64,000 bases of DNA from Diphasiastrum complanatum. Its lineage: Eukaryota > Streptophyta > Lycopodiopsida > Lycopodiales > Lycopodiaceae. The stretch's first letter is position 1. Every line of letters begins with the position of its first letter. The notes below the pieces were generated by a model that was not told the origin of the DNA, did not search any database, and was given only the letters and a program-made list of their open reading frames with translations. Both the position numbers and the translations under genes were made by a program. Positions 45,274 through 58,900 of the stretch are shown piece after piece. The DNA is taken from the NCBI GenBank assembly GCA_029204225.1, contig CM055110.1, forward strand, positions 42,143,862 to 42,207,861. The letters run 5' to 3'.

Positions 45274-47216
45274 CACTTTTGATGAGTGTCCAATTCTTCC
45301 TTCAGATACACCATTGAACTGAACTGAGTAGCTCGTTGTCAATTGTTGATGTATTCTGTTGGCCTTGCAGAACTCCCTAAATTCGGTGGAGATAAATTCT
45401 CCCCCTCCATCTGTGCATAGAGCTTTGATCTTCCTCTGGGTCTGATTCTCGGCAGATGCCTTAAATGCGTGAAGAACTTGAATGCCTCTGATTTGTTCTT
45501 TAGAAAATAGGTTGCGGTCCTTCAAGAGAAGTAATCGATGAAGGTTAGGAGGTATAGAGCTCCACCTTTGGAAGCAGTCTGCATCGGTACATAGATGTCG
45601 CTATGTACAAGATCTAGTAGGCCTTTGGAAGTATGAATAGAGTTAGAAATGAAAGGACTTCTAGCATGCTTGCTGATTATATAGCTTTCACATGGAGAAG
45701 TTGGCTTGCTGACAGAAGGCAGATCTTGTACTAGTTTCTGAGTCGACATTTGTTGAATACTATTGAGGTTCAAATAGCCTAATCTGAAATGCCAAATCAT
45801 ATCAGATAATTCGGAAGTTGACGTGTGAAGAACTTGACTGTTGGAAGAAAAATAGTGGCTGAGTTTGTAGAGGTTTTCACTTATTCTTCCGAAAGCTAAA
45901 ACTTTCCGAGATTTGTCAAGGATGGTGCAGCCATTTATATTGAATTCCACCCTTTGACCTGAATCAGTGATTCTGCTAACTGAGAGCAAATTCTTGGTCA
46001 GTTTTGGAACATGGAGAACGTTCGAGAGCAACTTGACTTCACCTTTCTAAAATTCGATTCTAACTGTTCCTTCACTGATGAGTTGTCTCCTAGTTGAACA
46101 GCTCAAGAATGGGTGAGAGATTTATAGTCTTGATGGTGAGTCATGTGTTGAGTTGCTTCATAATCGAGATACTAGAAATCGATATCTTGTTGTCATAAAG
46201 GCTGCTTCATCTTCCTCTTGCTACTGGGTCGAAAAATCGGTTGAGGCAGAATTCGCTTGTTGTTGGAAGTGCTTCTTCTTCTCATTGTTGAATTTCAAAG
46301 TTCTACAGTCCTTGATCTCAAGTCCAATTCTCTTGCAGTATCTGCAAAATCGTTTCTGCTTTGGTTGGAAAGATGAAGAGTTCGAATTCGACTCTAAGCC
46401 AGAATTTGAGCCAGAGCCAAAATTCGAGCTTGAGTCAAAATTCGATCTTGACTGCATATTGCTCTTCTTTTTAGATCCGATCTTCTGATTTTTGGAATAT
46501 AGAGCTTGAGGATCTGACCTTGTGCCTGAGGAGGTTTCAGATTTTCTGGCCTCCTCTTGTTGAAGTAATGAAATCACTCTTGAAAATGTGATCTTCTCTT
46601 GGATCAAAATTGCAAGGACTCAATTCTCATAGGCCTCTGGAAGACTCGATAATAGAGTCATAACAACATCGGTATCTTCAATGACTGAGCCAGTTGTAGT
46701 CATCTGTTCCATAAGATTTTGGAAAGTGTTGACGTGGCTCGAAACACTTACTACTTCAAGCATTCTCAAGGTAAAAAATTTCTTTCTCAAATGGAGTTTG
46801 GAGGAGACGTCCCTGATATCGTAGACTGTTGCTAGGATGTCTCATGCATCCTTAGTAGTCTGAGCAGCTCTTATGTGACTGATTTGATTTTCTTTGATGT
46901 TGAGAGTGATCATGGCAAAAGCCTTGCCATCTTTCAGTCTCCATTTGGTAATAGTGGCTGCATCACCTCCAGTTTAATTTCTGTGCCATCAACGATGTCC
47001 CACAGCTCCTTGGCTAGTAGTATGACCTTTATTTTGAACTTCCAGAGATGGTAGTTACTCCCATCGAATCTATCGATAAGAGAAGAACTAGAAGACGATG
47101 AGATCGTTGGTAAAAACAATGATTTTAGAATATTGTTGGCTGCGTGCTTGCTAGAATGTGTTAATAAAGACAAGACTTGATAATCCACAATAGAAATGCA
47201 GATTACTGAACAGTCC
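45274..47216 (-). pseudogene. Older copia element B (gag, pre-integrase, part of integrase)
   Basis: On the minus strand, 47188-46934 encodes gag (FDGSNYHLWKFKIKVILL), with relics continuing to about 46620. 46607-46221 encodes a low-complexity Ser/Asn region with a degraded knuckle (CRYCKRIGLEIKDC). 46031-45522 encodes VLHVPKLTKNLLSVSRI, the pre-integrase region and HSDIYVP. 45525-45274 continues the integrase with CTDGGGEFISTEFREFCK and NGVSEGR, where the usual Glu-Arg-x-Asn is changed. Stops and frame changes abound. The young element splits it; its continuation is at 40362-40451. Confidence 0.88.
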
Positions 47217-47800
47217 GCTCTGATACCATGTCGAAAATCGATAGGTTAGTCAGCAAAAGCTCAAGCGGGTGCGTGTAGGATCGAAAGCGTCACAAACAAT
47301 CAGCAGAATATTCAAATTGAATGATTCAAACAAATGCACAATGAAACGATACAATAGTGAGATTGAGAATTGACACTCTGATTAATATCAACAATGAGTA
47401 CAATTGTTTGAAGTAATAACTTCAGCTGGTTGAGCGTGATAACGCTGGCTACTGTAAATTTGTAAATTATCAGAAAAAGTTTTTTGATGAAGATTCTAGG
47501 ATTGATATCCTACAAAATATATAGAACTACCTTTTGTTGCAGTTATTGCAACTGTCTCATTACAATTAATGCATGTACAAAGTGGGCGGACTATCAACGC
47601 AAAGTCGTTGGGTCAATAGTATCGAAATTTACAAGTATCAAAAAATGTACAATGACTTGAAAAATATAGAATTTTTCGAGTTGATCCAGTATCGAAATAT
47701 TCTAGAAAATTCGATCTTGAATTTTTTGATTCTCTGCTTAGAAATTCGAGACCTCTGTTTTTTGGATTTTTTTCAGGATGCTCATTATTGAATGGATTTG
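47217..47800 (-). repeat. Primer site and 5' LTR of copia element B
   Basis: The minus strand reads TGGTATCAGAGC at 47228-47217, adjoining the LTR edge at 47229 (TGTCGAAAATCG). The outer border is not defined; 47800 is an estimate and the LTR may run on to 47888. Confidence 0.7.
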
Positions 47801-47888
47801 AGGTTGGGCATCGAATTCCAATAGTTTCCACGTGTAAAAGAAAGTAGAAAATGTACTTGTATTTAGCTAGATTTGTTTTAGATAAATC

Positions 47889-48736
47889 TGTTAAAATTGG
47901 CAAAAGCTAACTTGATCATATCTTGTGAATACCATTATGAGTAGTACATATGATCATAAGACATGTGTGGAGCCTGTTCCCACGTGTGAAATAAATGCAT
48001 TTATCATTTAGATGAGTCATATAGATTGTACATACCATTTCATTTGAGATCTAGTGGCTAAAATGGCCACAATCTAGTTTTCTAGCTATATGCCACTTGG
48101 CATCATTTTATTGGTAGGAAAAGCTATTTCACATGGATAGGAGTGATCTCACACGTGCCAAGGACTGCTCACATGTGTGAAAACATCAGTAGTAGGTGAG
48201 ATCCAACTTGTAGTAGATATTTGTGCAAGTCCCTATAAATTAGGAAAATTGCCTAAAATCAAGGGAGGTGGCTATAAGTTAGGAAACTTGGTCCATGTGC
48301 CATATTGATGATTATTGGTGGATCCTTTGATGAGTAGGCACTCTCACACGTGCCAAATCAACTGAATAAGCATCAGCTCTTGTGTATATATGGTGGCTCA
48401 TTTGGCCATAATTGACAAGAAAAGCTAAATCTTGGTTTTGGTGCATTTCTTGAGTAATCTCTCCATTTGTCTTGTGATTTTATGCTTCTAATGGTTTTTA
48501 AGCTTAGTATACTTCATTATTTGCTGGTAGTCCGTACTCCGACAGGTCTTCACATGTGTGAAACCAGCAAGTACAAGTTTTGATCATATTTAATTGTTCT
48601 TGTTAGATTTGTTGATGTAGATTTGATCTAGTGCTATCTAATCTTGTGTAGATTGGTAGATCAATCTAATCTAACACCTAATCACACTTGTGGATCTGAT
48701 TTGGATCCATTCTTGGTCCTTTTTGCTGTACTTTCA
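47889..48736 (+). repeat. Plus-strand copia LTR D (about 848 bp), probably solo
   Basis: It starts TGTTAAAATTGG and ends TGCTGTACTTTCA. It aligns with the minus strand of LTR C (39529-40361). No primer site follows and no internal domain adjoins, so it may be a solo LTR. I could not confirm a target duplication (AAATC before, AAAAA after). A TATA-like TGTATATATGG lies near 48382. Confidence 0.7.
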
Positions 48737-49466
48737 AAAAATCTACACAAGAACTTGACTTTTGACTAGAATCTAAGAAAAAGTCATTTTGGTCAATTTC
48801 CTTGTAATTAGCTTGCACTTCCATGTGAATGAGTAAATGCTCCCACATGTCAAGATGTTGTTCACACGTGTGGATCTGGATGTACTTGATAAGATGTACA
48901 TATTCTCCTAGGTCCTATTTTATATAGAAGATTCCTATTCTAGTGGAGACTAGCATTTGAATTCTAGCTAGTAGGATAAGTCAATTTAGATCTATGGGCA
49001 TATCTTGCTCCTATTGGTGAATCTACATGATGTGGCACTCCCCACACGTGTGAAGACTTGCAAGGCTAGTATACAGGTCGTCCTTGTACTTGATCTATAA
49101 AAAGATCACCAATTCTGAAGAGAAGTTGATGAGACATTTTCATTCTAGCAATTTGCTTGAGATTGACACATTAGAATTGTGATTTTATGCTTGGAATGCT
49201 ATCATAAGCTATATTAGTTTGCTCTCTAGTCACAGTCCGTACAGTGACTATTTTCCACATATGTGAGGCCCCCTTGATAGATTTTTGCTATTACATCCAT
49301 TGATCTTGCTAAATAGTTAGCGATTTGCTTCTAGATCAAGATCTAGAACTTGATGAATCTTTTGATTTGGCAATCAATATCTCTTGTAGATGATTAGTAC
49401 AATCAATCATTGTCCTAAATTCAAAAAAATCACATACACAAGATCAATGATTAACTCTTGTACCTC
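48737..49466 (+). repeat. Further LTR-like sequence of a related family
   Basis: It has the same internal plan as the neighbouring LTRs: CACACGTGTG near 48863 and 49031, a TATA-like CTATAAAAAG near 49096, and the AGTCCGTAC...CACATATGTGAGG word pair near 49225. No coding sequence is present. Borders are not defined. Confidence 0.5.
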
Positions 49467-50160
49467 GCTCTGATACCATGTGAAAGTACAGTACCTTGGA
49501 CCTTAAATGAATGCATTTAATGTCTCACAAGAGTGATTGACTGATTGATCACAAAGCAAATGCAAACTAGACACTAGATTTTGAGATCTAGATCAACAAT
49601 TTAGCATCTATCAATCAAGAGCAATCTAAAATTATTAATCAAACACAAAGTATAGCCCAAACACATGTGGAACAGTACATAGTATGGCCTGTAGACTGAA
49701 AACAAAGTACAAATGACTTTGATCTTGCTTGGATCCAAAGAACAACAAGTAAATAGAGTAGAAACTCGAGTCTTGCCCATGAGCTCTCAAAAAGAATTCA
49801 AGTGTTCACTATGGGAGGACGGAATACATACCAAAAGCCTCTTCCTTTGTAAAGTTAGGTGAATTTTCAACATGTAATAAGGAATTTAACTTGGCTTTCT
49901 TGCCCTAATTTGCCAACCTAGTCTTATTCCTAGAGTTATGTCAACTAGGTGGCTAGTTGGTCAATCTCCACCACAAATCTAGGATTTAGGTCCTATAAAG
50001 TAGGAATCGCTACCAAATTGACTTAACCTACTCTATAGACTTGATCTAACCTACACTAGGGTAGGTTTCCCACGTGACTCCATGGCCTCACAAGTGTCGG
50101 ACCCACTTATGTACATTTTACATGATTTTTGATCAAGCTAGATTTGCCAATTTTTGGCAA
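49467..50160 (-). repeat. Primer site and LTR E of a minus-strand copia element
   Basis: The primer site complement is at 49467-49478, and the LTR runs 49479-50160 (682 bp) with TGTGAAAG and TTTTGGCA edges. On the minus strand its R/U5 part matches the LTR at 7595-8024. Its first third matches 36921-37140. The internal part of the element is gone, replaced by other LTR sequence. Confidence 0.8.
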
Positions 50161-50189
50161 TTTCTTTCAAACATATCTTTGACCATCAC

Positions 50190-51130
50190 TCGCATGGAAT
50201 CCTCATATGTTGTAATGGACCTCAGTATGCATCTCGAAAGAGGCACTGACACCTCCCTTTGATCTCATAGTAGATTGGGCATTTGGATAAGAAGTGAGAC
50301 TTAGATTCCATCTTGAATAAGCAACACAGTTGGCAAATTTTCTCCTCCCTCAAGGTACCCTAAAAGTGTCTAGTCTCAATTTCAAATAACATGATCAAAC
50401 TCAAAATTGTACCAATATGAATCTCAGACCATGTGATAATCTCAAGTCCAAAGAGCATGGTAGAACTAGGAACCTTGCTATATCCAATTGAAAAAAACGA
50501 GTATGATAATAGCTGGATTTACCTCCTAATTGGCCCTACCATGCTCGATCAAGATATGCTCTATAAAAGAGACATCTAATGTAGTCATGGATGCCTAATG
50601 AAAGGTCTACAATAGAAATGCCAAGTGTGTCAATAATAAATGGGAGACTTGAGAAAACCATGATAGTCAATAACATTGATTATGAACGTGCTGAGATATA
50701 AGAAAAGTGCTACATCTGTGTATCTGTGCTAAGTTATTGGAAACAATCTATTTTTCTGAATATATGTGGTAAGCCAACATATGGCATCCAACTATAGGGG
50801 TTGAATCACAAACCCAACTAGAATGATCTGATGTGGAACAAAGGGCTTAGCTCTTATCATATGTGATAGCATAAGAAATTGCAAGCTTGAAATATTGATC
50901 CAATCAGATGAAGTGAGACATTTACACCATGTCTTTGTTGGATATGGTGGTTGGAAATAACAATAATATCAAAAAAGAGTCATCATGAATAAACCTCTGA
51001 AAAAAGAAAAACTCTAATTAGACAAGGGAAGCGTGGGTGGTTGCCTATCTCATTCTAAACATAGGACTAATAAAGAGAACCCCTAAATAAGTGTAAGATT
51101 ATACAACCTCAGATGGTTGTCCGTCAAAAA
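50190..51130 (-). pseudogene. LINE 3' fragment (zf-RVT region)
   Basis: The minus strand encodes EEKICQLC and then SHFLSKCPIYYE, the Cys/His region found after the reverse transcriptase in plant LINEs. The rest is non-coding sequence that aligns by eye with 62870-63680 (ATGAATCTCAGACCATGTGATAA shared as a long word), so both are copies of one family. 51130-51895 has nothing recognisable. Confidence 0.7.
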
Positions 51131-51898
51131 TGAGTTTCTATCTTTGCATAAAACAAAGAGCAAGTATTTGTGTTTTGCAAATGGTAAAAATCATGTGCAT
51201 GTGGATGTTTCTAAGAGAGTGTGACTGTGTGTGATACACATCTAGAGATTATATGAACTCCTTGAATTTGTATAGACAAGGAAATGAAGTGATATAGTAA
51301 TATAAGAAATATTACAAAATGTTTAAAGAAATATTGCACAAGTTCTAGAGAGATTGTGTAACGTACAAGTAGTGAGATAAGTTGTGAATTGGGAGTTTGT
51401 ACACATGTAAGTAAAGGGATCAATAAGATAATAAATTAAATATTATGATATATTTTATGCACAAAACATAGGTTGGTGGACCAAAATATGTTTTCAGAAT
51501 TTTATAAGCACAAGATAGAGTAGCTTCTCATGCAAGAGGATCACACAAAGTTAGCTTCATCTTTTCTTGAGATCATCGATTCTTAAGCTAAAGACTAAGA
51601 AAGGTACTAATGATATAATGAGAAAGATCTAAATAACATTCATGAATCATATGGAGTTCTTCAAAATTCTTTTTGACAAGCCCAGAGGTAATTGAAACTA
51701 AATGCACATTGGAAACTAATCAAACTGTTGATTTTATTATGTTGATAAAGAACAAATATGCAAACTCAACATACTACAATCGCTTACAATAAACTTTTTG
51801 AATTTTTTGTCCCACCAAATGATGATAATCCCAAGAAGGATTAGTCAAGACAGTACACGTTCAAACATTTCTTGATCCACAGAAGGGTTGATATGAGT

Positions 51899-52010
<112 letters not shown>

Positions 52011-52641
52011 CATTGATCAAATTTCGATTTGCATGGGTTGTCATCGGGGAGGGGGGGTTTGGTAGATACCTATGTATCTATATAGGTATACATATAAATA
52101 TGTATTTCATATACATATTTGTATCTTAAAAGATGTAATTTAGGAGTGGGTACCATCTATAGTGTATATAGTACATCTATTATGAAAATGCTATAGATAT
52201 ATCCACATAGCATAAGAAAACACAATAATTTATTTTATTTCTAGGGCCCACCTCAAGACACAATTAGAGGCCCTTGGCCTCATTTTTGGTGGGGCCCAAA
52301 AAATTGTGCTTGAAATTTGGATGGTTCAAACAAATTGATATATAGATCCAAAAAAATCAGCTTTTTCTGTGAGTTCCCACTGATCGAGACTACACGCAAC
52401 TTGGGAAGAATTCAAATAGATAGCTTATTTTGTTATGTTGTCTAAGCCAAAATTTCCACAGCTTGGCACCACATACTAAACTAGGTAACTATACATGACA
52501 ATAATCCTATGTGAGACTGCCATATTTATAAAGACACAACTGCCAAAATCATTTGATGTTCCCAATATTGTGTGGTGAAACTGCTGACATAAGCCATGAA
52601 ATGGGCGTCTGTTGCAGGGCCTTATGATCTTCATACCCAGT

Positions 52642-52854
52642 TCATTGCTCGTAACAAGAACCATAGCCAGGAGGTGCTTTCCGTCCCAGTTCTCTCACGG
52701 GGGCAGCTGCGATACCTCGTTCAGTGAGCAAGCATCTGAAAATTTCAAGTCTTGGCAATGCAGTCGATACTCCAGCCTTAGTTACCTCGAGTGGACTCCA
52801 TAACTTCTCTGGTGAGTGGAATATTGCCAAGTTAATGTCTCTCTCTCTCTCTCT

Positions 52855-52922
<68 letters not shown>

Positions 52923-55900
52923 AACACCAATTGAGGAAAAGGTCCTGTGGGCGCAAACACCTTATAAATGGCGGTTTTTTTCAGTATCTACCTTCTAAAA
53001 GGTCTAGACTCTATACTAGGAAAGTCTGGCCCCCAGGTATTTTATAAACTGACTTTAAGCTGTCATTTAAGAGTCATTGTTAGCCTCAAAGCTAGAAGAT
53101 CTTAGTCAGCAATGAAATTTGTCTTGTAGTTGTCCCAGAATCCCACCATGTGCTAGGAGACTGCAAGCGCATGTCTACAGAGTCTTGCTAAGCCTCCAAC
53201 TGTTTCTACGGTTAAAACTTGTTGAGAAGCCAGAAGGTCCTAGAGGAATCTGGTTAGCCTTTTCCTTTGCTCTTATTTGATGATCTAATAGTGGCACTTC
53301 TAAAACTTGGATATTGTTAGCATGTTGAATCTTCTTGTGTGTTGGCACGTAAGTATCGAGCTTAATTACCTAAGAAATCCTGCTCATTCAGAGAATTCCT
53401 TCGAGGTACTTGAGTATTGGGTCCTTCCAACTTCATGCTAACGGAGGTGTTTGATAATTTGGGTCATATTTAGCATCCTCACATGTTCCATGTGGCTACC
53501 CTTGTCTTCTAACATTGTCAAACTCACAATTTATTTAGAAATTGATCAGAGTAAGGGTATTGGGCACACTCACAGGCATGATCAGTGCTGGTACACAATC
53601 CCATGCTTCCAAGCAGTTGCTGATTATGCAGCCCTCAAACATATTCATTCCGAAAAAATGTCTGGACACCTAAAACAGCAGGCTATGCACTTTTGAGGTC
53701 TAGAACCCTCTCCCACTGGAGTGGGGCTGTCATTATCAGTCTCATCTTCAAGGTGCTTTTGAGAAAGGCTTAGGGATCCACTGACCAGAAAGATAATGAA
53801 CAACTGAGGTGGTGGGACAATATATTTAGCTACTTGACCTTCTGGTGGGTGAGGGCAACTTCAGAAGCCTATATACAGGCTTTTGGACTCGCACTATCCA
53901 TCATTTCCGTAAGCTGCTTTTGAGAAAAGCTCAAGGACCCCACTGGCTGGAAAGATAACGAACAAAGGGCAAGGTGGTGAGACGATTTTTTAGCTAGTGG
54001 ACCTTTTGGTGGGGTTGAAACTTCAAAAGCCTGTTGCGTCTTGTCATATGGTAGCTTCTGAGTTAGGCTTTGTTTTTGGGGAGAAATCAGTGGAGCAAAT
54101 TTTTCTGTTGCACAAGGGTGTGGAAGGCAATCAATTGCCATCTATTCTTGATATTTTTTCTCAAGAATCATCATCATTTGCTAGTCCAGTCTTCAATGTC
54201 CTTTTTCAAATTATTCTGCATAGGTATTGATTGCTCGGTCTCAAAGCACTGTATGAAGGTAGACGATAGCTGATTTGTTTTCAAAAGAGAGAACTAGCAC
54301 CACATTCATTCCAGTATGATACTTTCTTCCAAGTTCCAACGAAGGTTGCTCAGGCCCTACTTTCAAGAAGGTCAACAAGGGATCATATTTGACTCTAGAA
54401 TAGGGTGCACAAAAGAAATTTCATCAGCGCACTATACAAAGAGAAAATATGAATGTGATGACTAAATGAAGGATTGTATGGTGATGATGATTAAGTAACT
54501 GCGTGAATCGAACTGAAAGCTATAAACTTGCAAGAACTGGAACTGAAAGATAACTGTACACTCCCATCAATCACCTAAGAAAAATGAGGCCAATAAAAAA
54601 ATGAATGTTGGACAAATGAGTGCATTGCTGTGGACTGTGGACCACATATCAATATGGGTAGGGATGTCAAAATAAAAGCATCAACGTAAGACCAGATGTG
54701 AAAACCATGCAACAAAAACACTGCTGGACATAAAAGATCTTAAATGGCAACAAGCAGAGTCTATAAACTACATGAATGGACCAACAATGCTACCTTAGAA
54801 CAACAATGACCCAGTCACAATGAACCATTTCTATATTAATGCAATGGTAGAGAGCTGGAATATTCTAAGTGTCATAAATGCACATTGAAGGACAAATTCA
54901 GAAAATTGTAGCCACGATAGCCAAACCATGCATTGAAAGTATCAAGCAGGGAAGAATATGGCTATAGTGGCCCCAGATACCATGTATTAAATGAGGCTAT
55001 CAAGTAGTTTGCTTACCTGCTGCTGCAGCAGCACGAGGCCAAATAGTTTGTTGAATGTCACTGGCATCTACACTCTCTCCCCACATGCAAACCTCTCCTC
55101 CAAGAACTAGTTTCTGTTGCTCAGTGTCTGTAATGCCTGCTAGAGGCTCATTTTGGTAGAACGTTTCCCAAGGCACATCTAAATGATCTAGATACCAGGC
55201 ATCTTGATTGCTCACAATGCACTGATAACCTGCTTTCACCACTTCAGGCGCTACTCCAGGCCCTAACCTGGATCATCGTCCTCATACTCAGGAGATGAAA
55301 TTAGAAGTTAAAAGGTAAATGATACATTAAAATTGCACACAACCTGCCTAACCTCATCAAAGAAAATAAAGGACAAGTGCATTGGATAAAGCGACTTAAG
55401 TGCAGAGGTGGTCCTGGGAAGGAATTGCATACCAGTTGTGAACAACAGTTTCATTATTGAGCTTTGAGCCAAACTTGTCAAAGGGTTCCTCCCTGAATTA
55501 TAACAGGAGAGAATGATAGATCAATTAAAAAGATGTTCAAATGGGATGACAACAGTTATGAAACAAGCCATAAGAAGCAAACTTTACCAATTTACTGGCC
55601 GATATCCATGTGACAAGGCAATCTTTTGTGCTCTCAACACAAATTGTTCGTAGGCACCAAACGGAGAAAGATTTTGCTCAATTAACCTGTCGCACAATGG
55701 CAAGAGGAAGTCATAATAAGATTATTTGATCAGTAAAACAAAGGTCAGAGTCCCCAGAATGATTATGTAAACATAAAGTCTAAAGCAAGTACACAAAATA
55801 GGCAAGGCTGAAATGATTGACGATTTAAAGATACTCATTCAGGATCACTTTATGAGAGTGCTGGAAACTAGTGAGAACAACAGCTAAATAAGAAAATAAG

Positions 55901-58900
55901 TCTTAAAAGTGAACTGATGATTTGTAGCATGTAGAGATGCCTACCACAATTTACAATAAATTTAAATCTTTTCAAATTGATGCAAGATTTGGACTCATAG
56001 CTAGAATCGCAAACTTGTTCAGATAAGCTTCCAACTATATCATTAAATCTGATGACTTTTGGAAGCCAGGTAATGTCTTAAAGGTCTGTTATGGCAATCT
56101 ATGTCAAGAAAAGCCCATCTTGTTAACTGTGTCATGAATTTATTTCTTTGGATATTTTGCTCGATTCAAAAAATATTTAAATCTTCAAACTTGATGTGAA
56201 CCTTGAGTCAATTATATTCAATCCGCATCTAGTTGTAATTATGTGCCCTATGGTGGGAAAAACAAAAATGTAAGCAAATTTAAAATGTCCAAAAAGATGA
56301 AGCTCCCAAAACTAGAACAGATTGGCAAAGTAGAAATTTGACTTCATGACGTAAGAATGGCTATTTGCGGATTGTGTTAGGGGCATAGATACCCATTCCA
56401 AGCATTCTGCTTCAGTACGTTCGGTTCCACACATCCGAAACGGAACATGTTCCGTACGAACTGAACGAGCTACATTTTTTTTTTTACTCATGAAAACTGA
56501 TCTATGAATTCAGAATCTGCCAGCAATCCCACCTCTCAGAACTTGCCTGTGGATTTGTGAATCTGTGAAATCCTACTCCAATATGTTTTACATTGGCGAC
56601 GACTCTGAATCAGGATACGCAGATGGCAGATCAGTTTTCATGAGTTTTCTGCAGGCTACGGAATTCATCCATCAAGAAAACTCTGAAAAGTAGCTCGTTC
56701 CGTACCTTACATCTACATTATGAAACAAAAAAAAAAAAAAAAAATTGGGTCACGTTCCGTTTCGGAACGGCCGTTCTGTACCCGTTCCGAAACAGAACGG
56801 GCATCTATGATTAGGGGTACTCAACAAAAGAATATCTACATGAAGTACTCAAAAAAAGCTATGAAATTCAAAACACCTTGACAAACTAGCAAAGACTAAT
56901 TTTTGCCTAGCAACAAGGAATCTAGAAGTGCAGATTGAATGAAAATTTGACCAGAGCACATTACAGCCAAAGAAAAGGAATTGTATATTTAATAAACGTC
57001 AAATAATAGATGGGGGACCCAAGGAGGCATTCTATTAGAAAAATAACCAATGCAGACCAGACAAAAAGGTACATATAGATGTAAATTTCTTTGAAGTTTG
57101 AACACTATACCTATGGACATACCCTTCTTGCATTGTAGTAGATTAGACATGATACGTGATTTTCCATACTTATCCTTGGTAGTTGGGATTTCACCATACT
57201 ACAATACTCCAAGGGGGATTCAAGATAATACAAAGAATAATCCTCCATAGTGTGTGTGTGTGTGCATCAATTGTGTCAAACAAAAGAAAGACTTTACCAA
57301 GCCCGGATATGAGGTGTCACATTCCAGCAAGCTGTACCAAGACAAGTAACAGTACCAAAACAGATCATGAGAATCATTAGAAGAAAAGCTTAACAACATC
57401 AAACAAAATTGTGAGCTTGATTGAACAAAAGCTAAGATGGTTTTGGTGTTCTAAGGATTCTTTTGAAAATCATCAAAGGGAAGGGAACTAATAGCTACTC
57501 AAAAGAACCAAGAAATAACTGTACCTTGCGTTTCTGGGAAGAATCGATTCAACAATGAAAATTTGAAATATCAAATTCAAGACTTTTTTTAGTGATTTCA
57601 TGGTGCGTGTGATGCAATGGACAACTAAAGAAACCCTGTACAGTACAGCAACTCTCTTAGATGTGTGAGCTAGATACAAGTCTAGATAAGAAGATAAAAT
57701 GAGGAGAAAGGCAAACAAAGATTGGAGAGGAAGGAGTTTTTTAGGTTTTAAATGGGTAAAGCTACTAAAAGCTTATCAACAACCAAACTTTTATGGACTT
57801 GTTTCAACTTCAGGGCTTTCATGGTGTAATGATATATCTCTTCACCACAAGATATTCTATTCCATAGAATAAATAGAAGCATTTTCATGGATGTGAAAGA
57901 TTTTCAGGAAACTAGTTTCTCCATTGATGTGATAAACTACAACTTCAATCATAGCACAAATGAATGGATATTATATTATAGGATTGATCCCATGTTTCAC
58001 AACTAATCTTTTGCTAGTTTAGTGATAAAACTTAACGTCTTGAGCTCAACCCATGCTTGGTAAATATCCTAGCTGTATATGTGAACTTAAAACAATTTAT
58101 TTTTCCATCTTGGCTATTTATTGATAGAAAAGCTCTCAATTCAAATGCAACTAAAGCTAGCAACAACCACAAGATAGTGGGATTTGTTGGTGCATTCCTA
58201 GGCCTCAAGGATCCCTTTTGGTCACCGATAGTTCATGAAAAGTTACAAATTTGGGAGAAAAAAAACAGAATTTTGGGATGTCATTATGCTCAATCAACTG
58301 CCTATCATGCTTCTCATTGAGACTTACAAGAATTCAAAATAGAGGCCCTCTACATTGCCAAACTACACTAGCTTTAAGTAGAAAATCAAAGTCAGGGGAC
58401 ATGCTGAAGCACAATGGCTCCCCAAATCTAACAAATAGCATTGGTTCACCCATCCTCGATGATGAAATTAGTATGTTTTGCACATCTACTCATAGAATCT
58501 TTTATCAATTTAATTTTTGTGAACATTCCTTGTCTCTAACCAAAGAAGAATATTTGATGTTTTGTGGCTCTTTCATGACCCTCCTCCCACAACTTAATAC
58601 ATCAATCTCTTAACGGTTTCCAACTTGACATGTGCTACTTTTATGAATCTCCACCTCATCTAAGAGAGCTTTCACGTAGTGCTCCCCAAGTTTAAAGCCA
58701 ACAAAACCAAGTGGGATGATCCTCATTTAGCATTCGTTGCAAAAGTGTTACTTTTCAAACATAGTGCTTCTTCTTTGCTTGGATGTTCTATTTATGTTTA
58801 GATGGGTGCTAAAGCTCATCTAGTTTCCTATTCTAGATTCTAGTTCATCGCCACCTTTTTCTACAACAAGAAAGTGAACTTCCATGAGTAGAGAATGTCC

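Noticed and set aside
47889-48736. Confirmed solo LTR with target duplication
   Set aside because: Flanks (AAATC and AAAAA) do not match, so only an LTR is claimed.
39529-48736. LTR C and LTR D as the two ends of one element
   Set aside because: They are in opposite orientation and diverged, so they belong to separate insertions.
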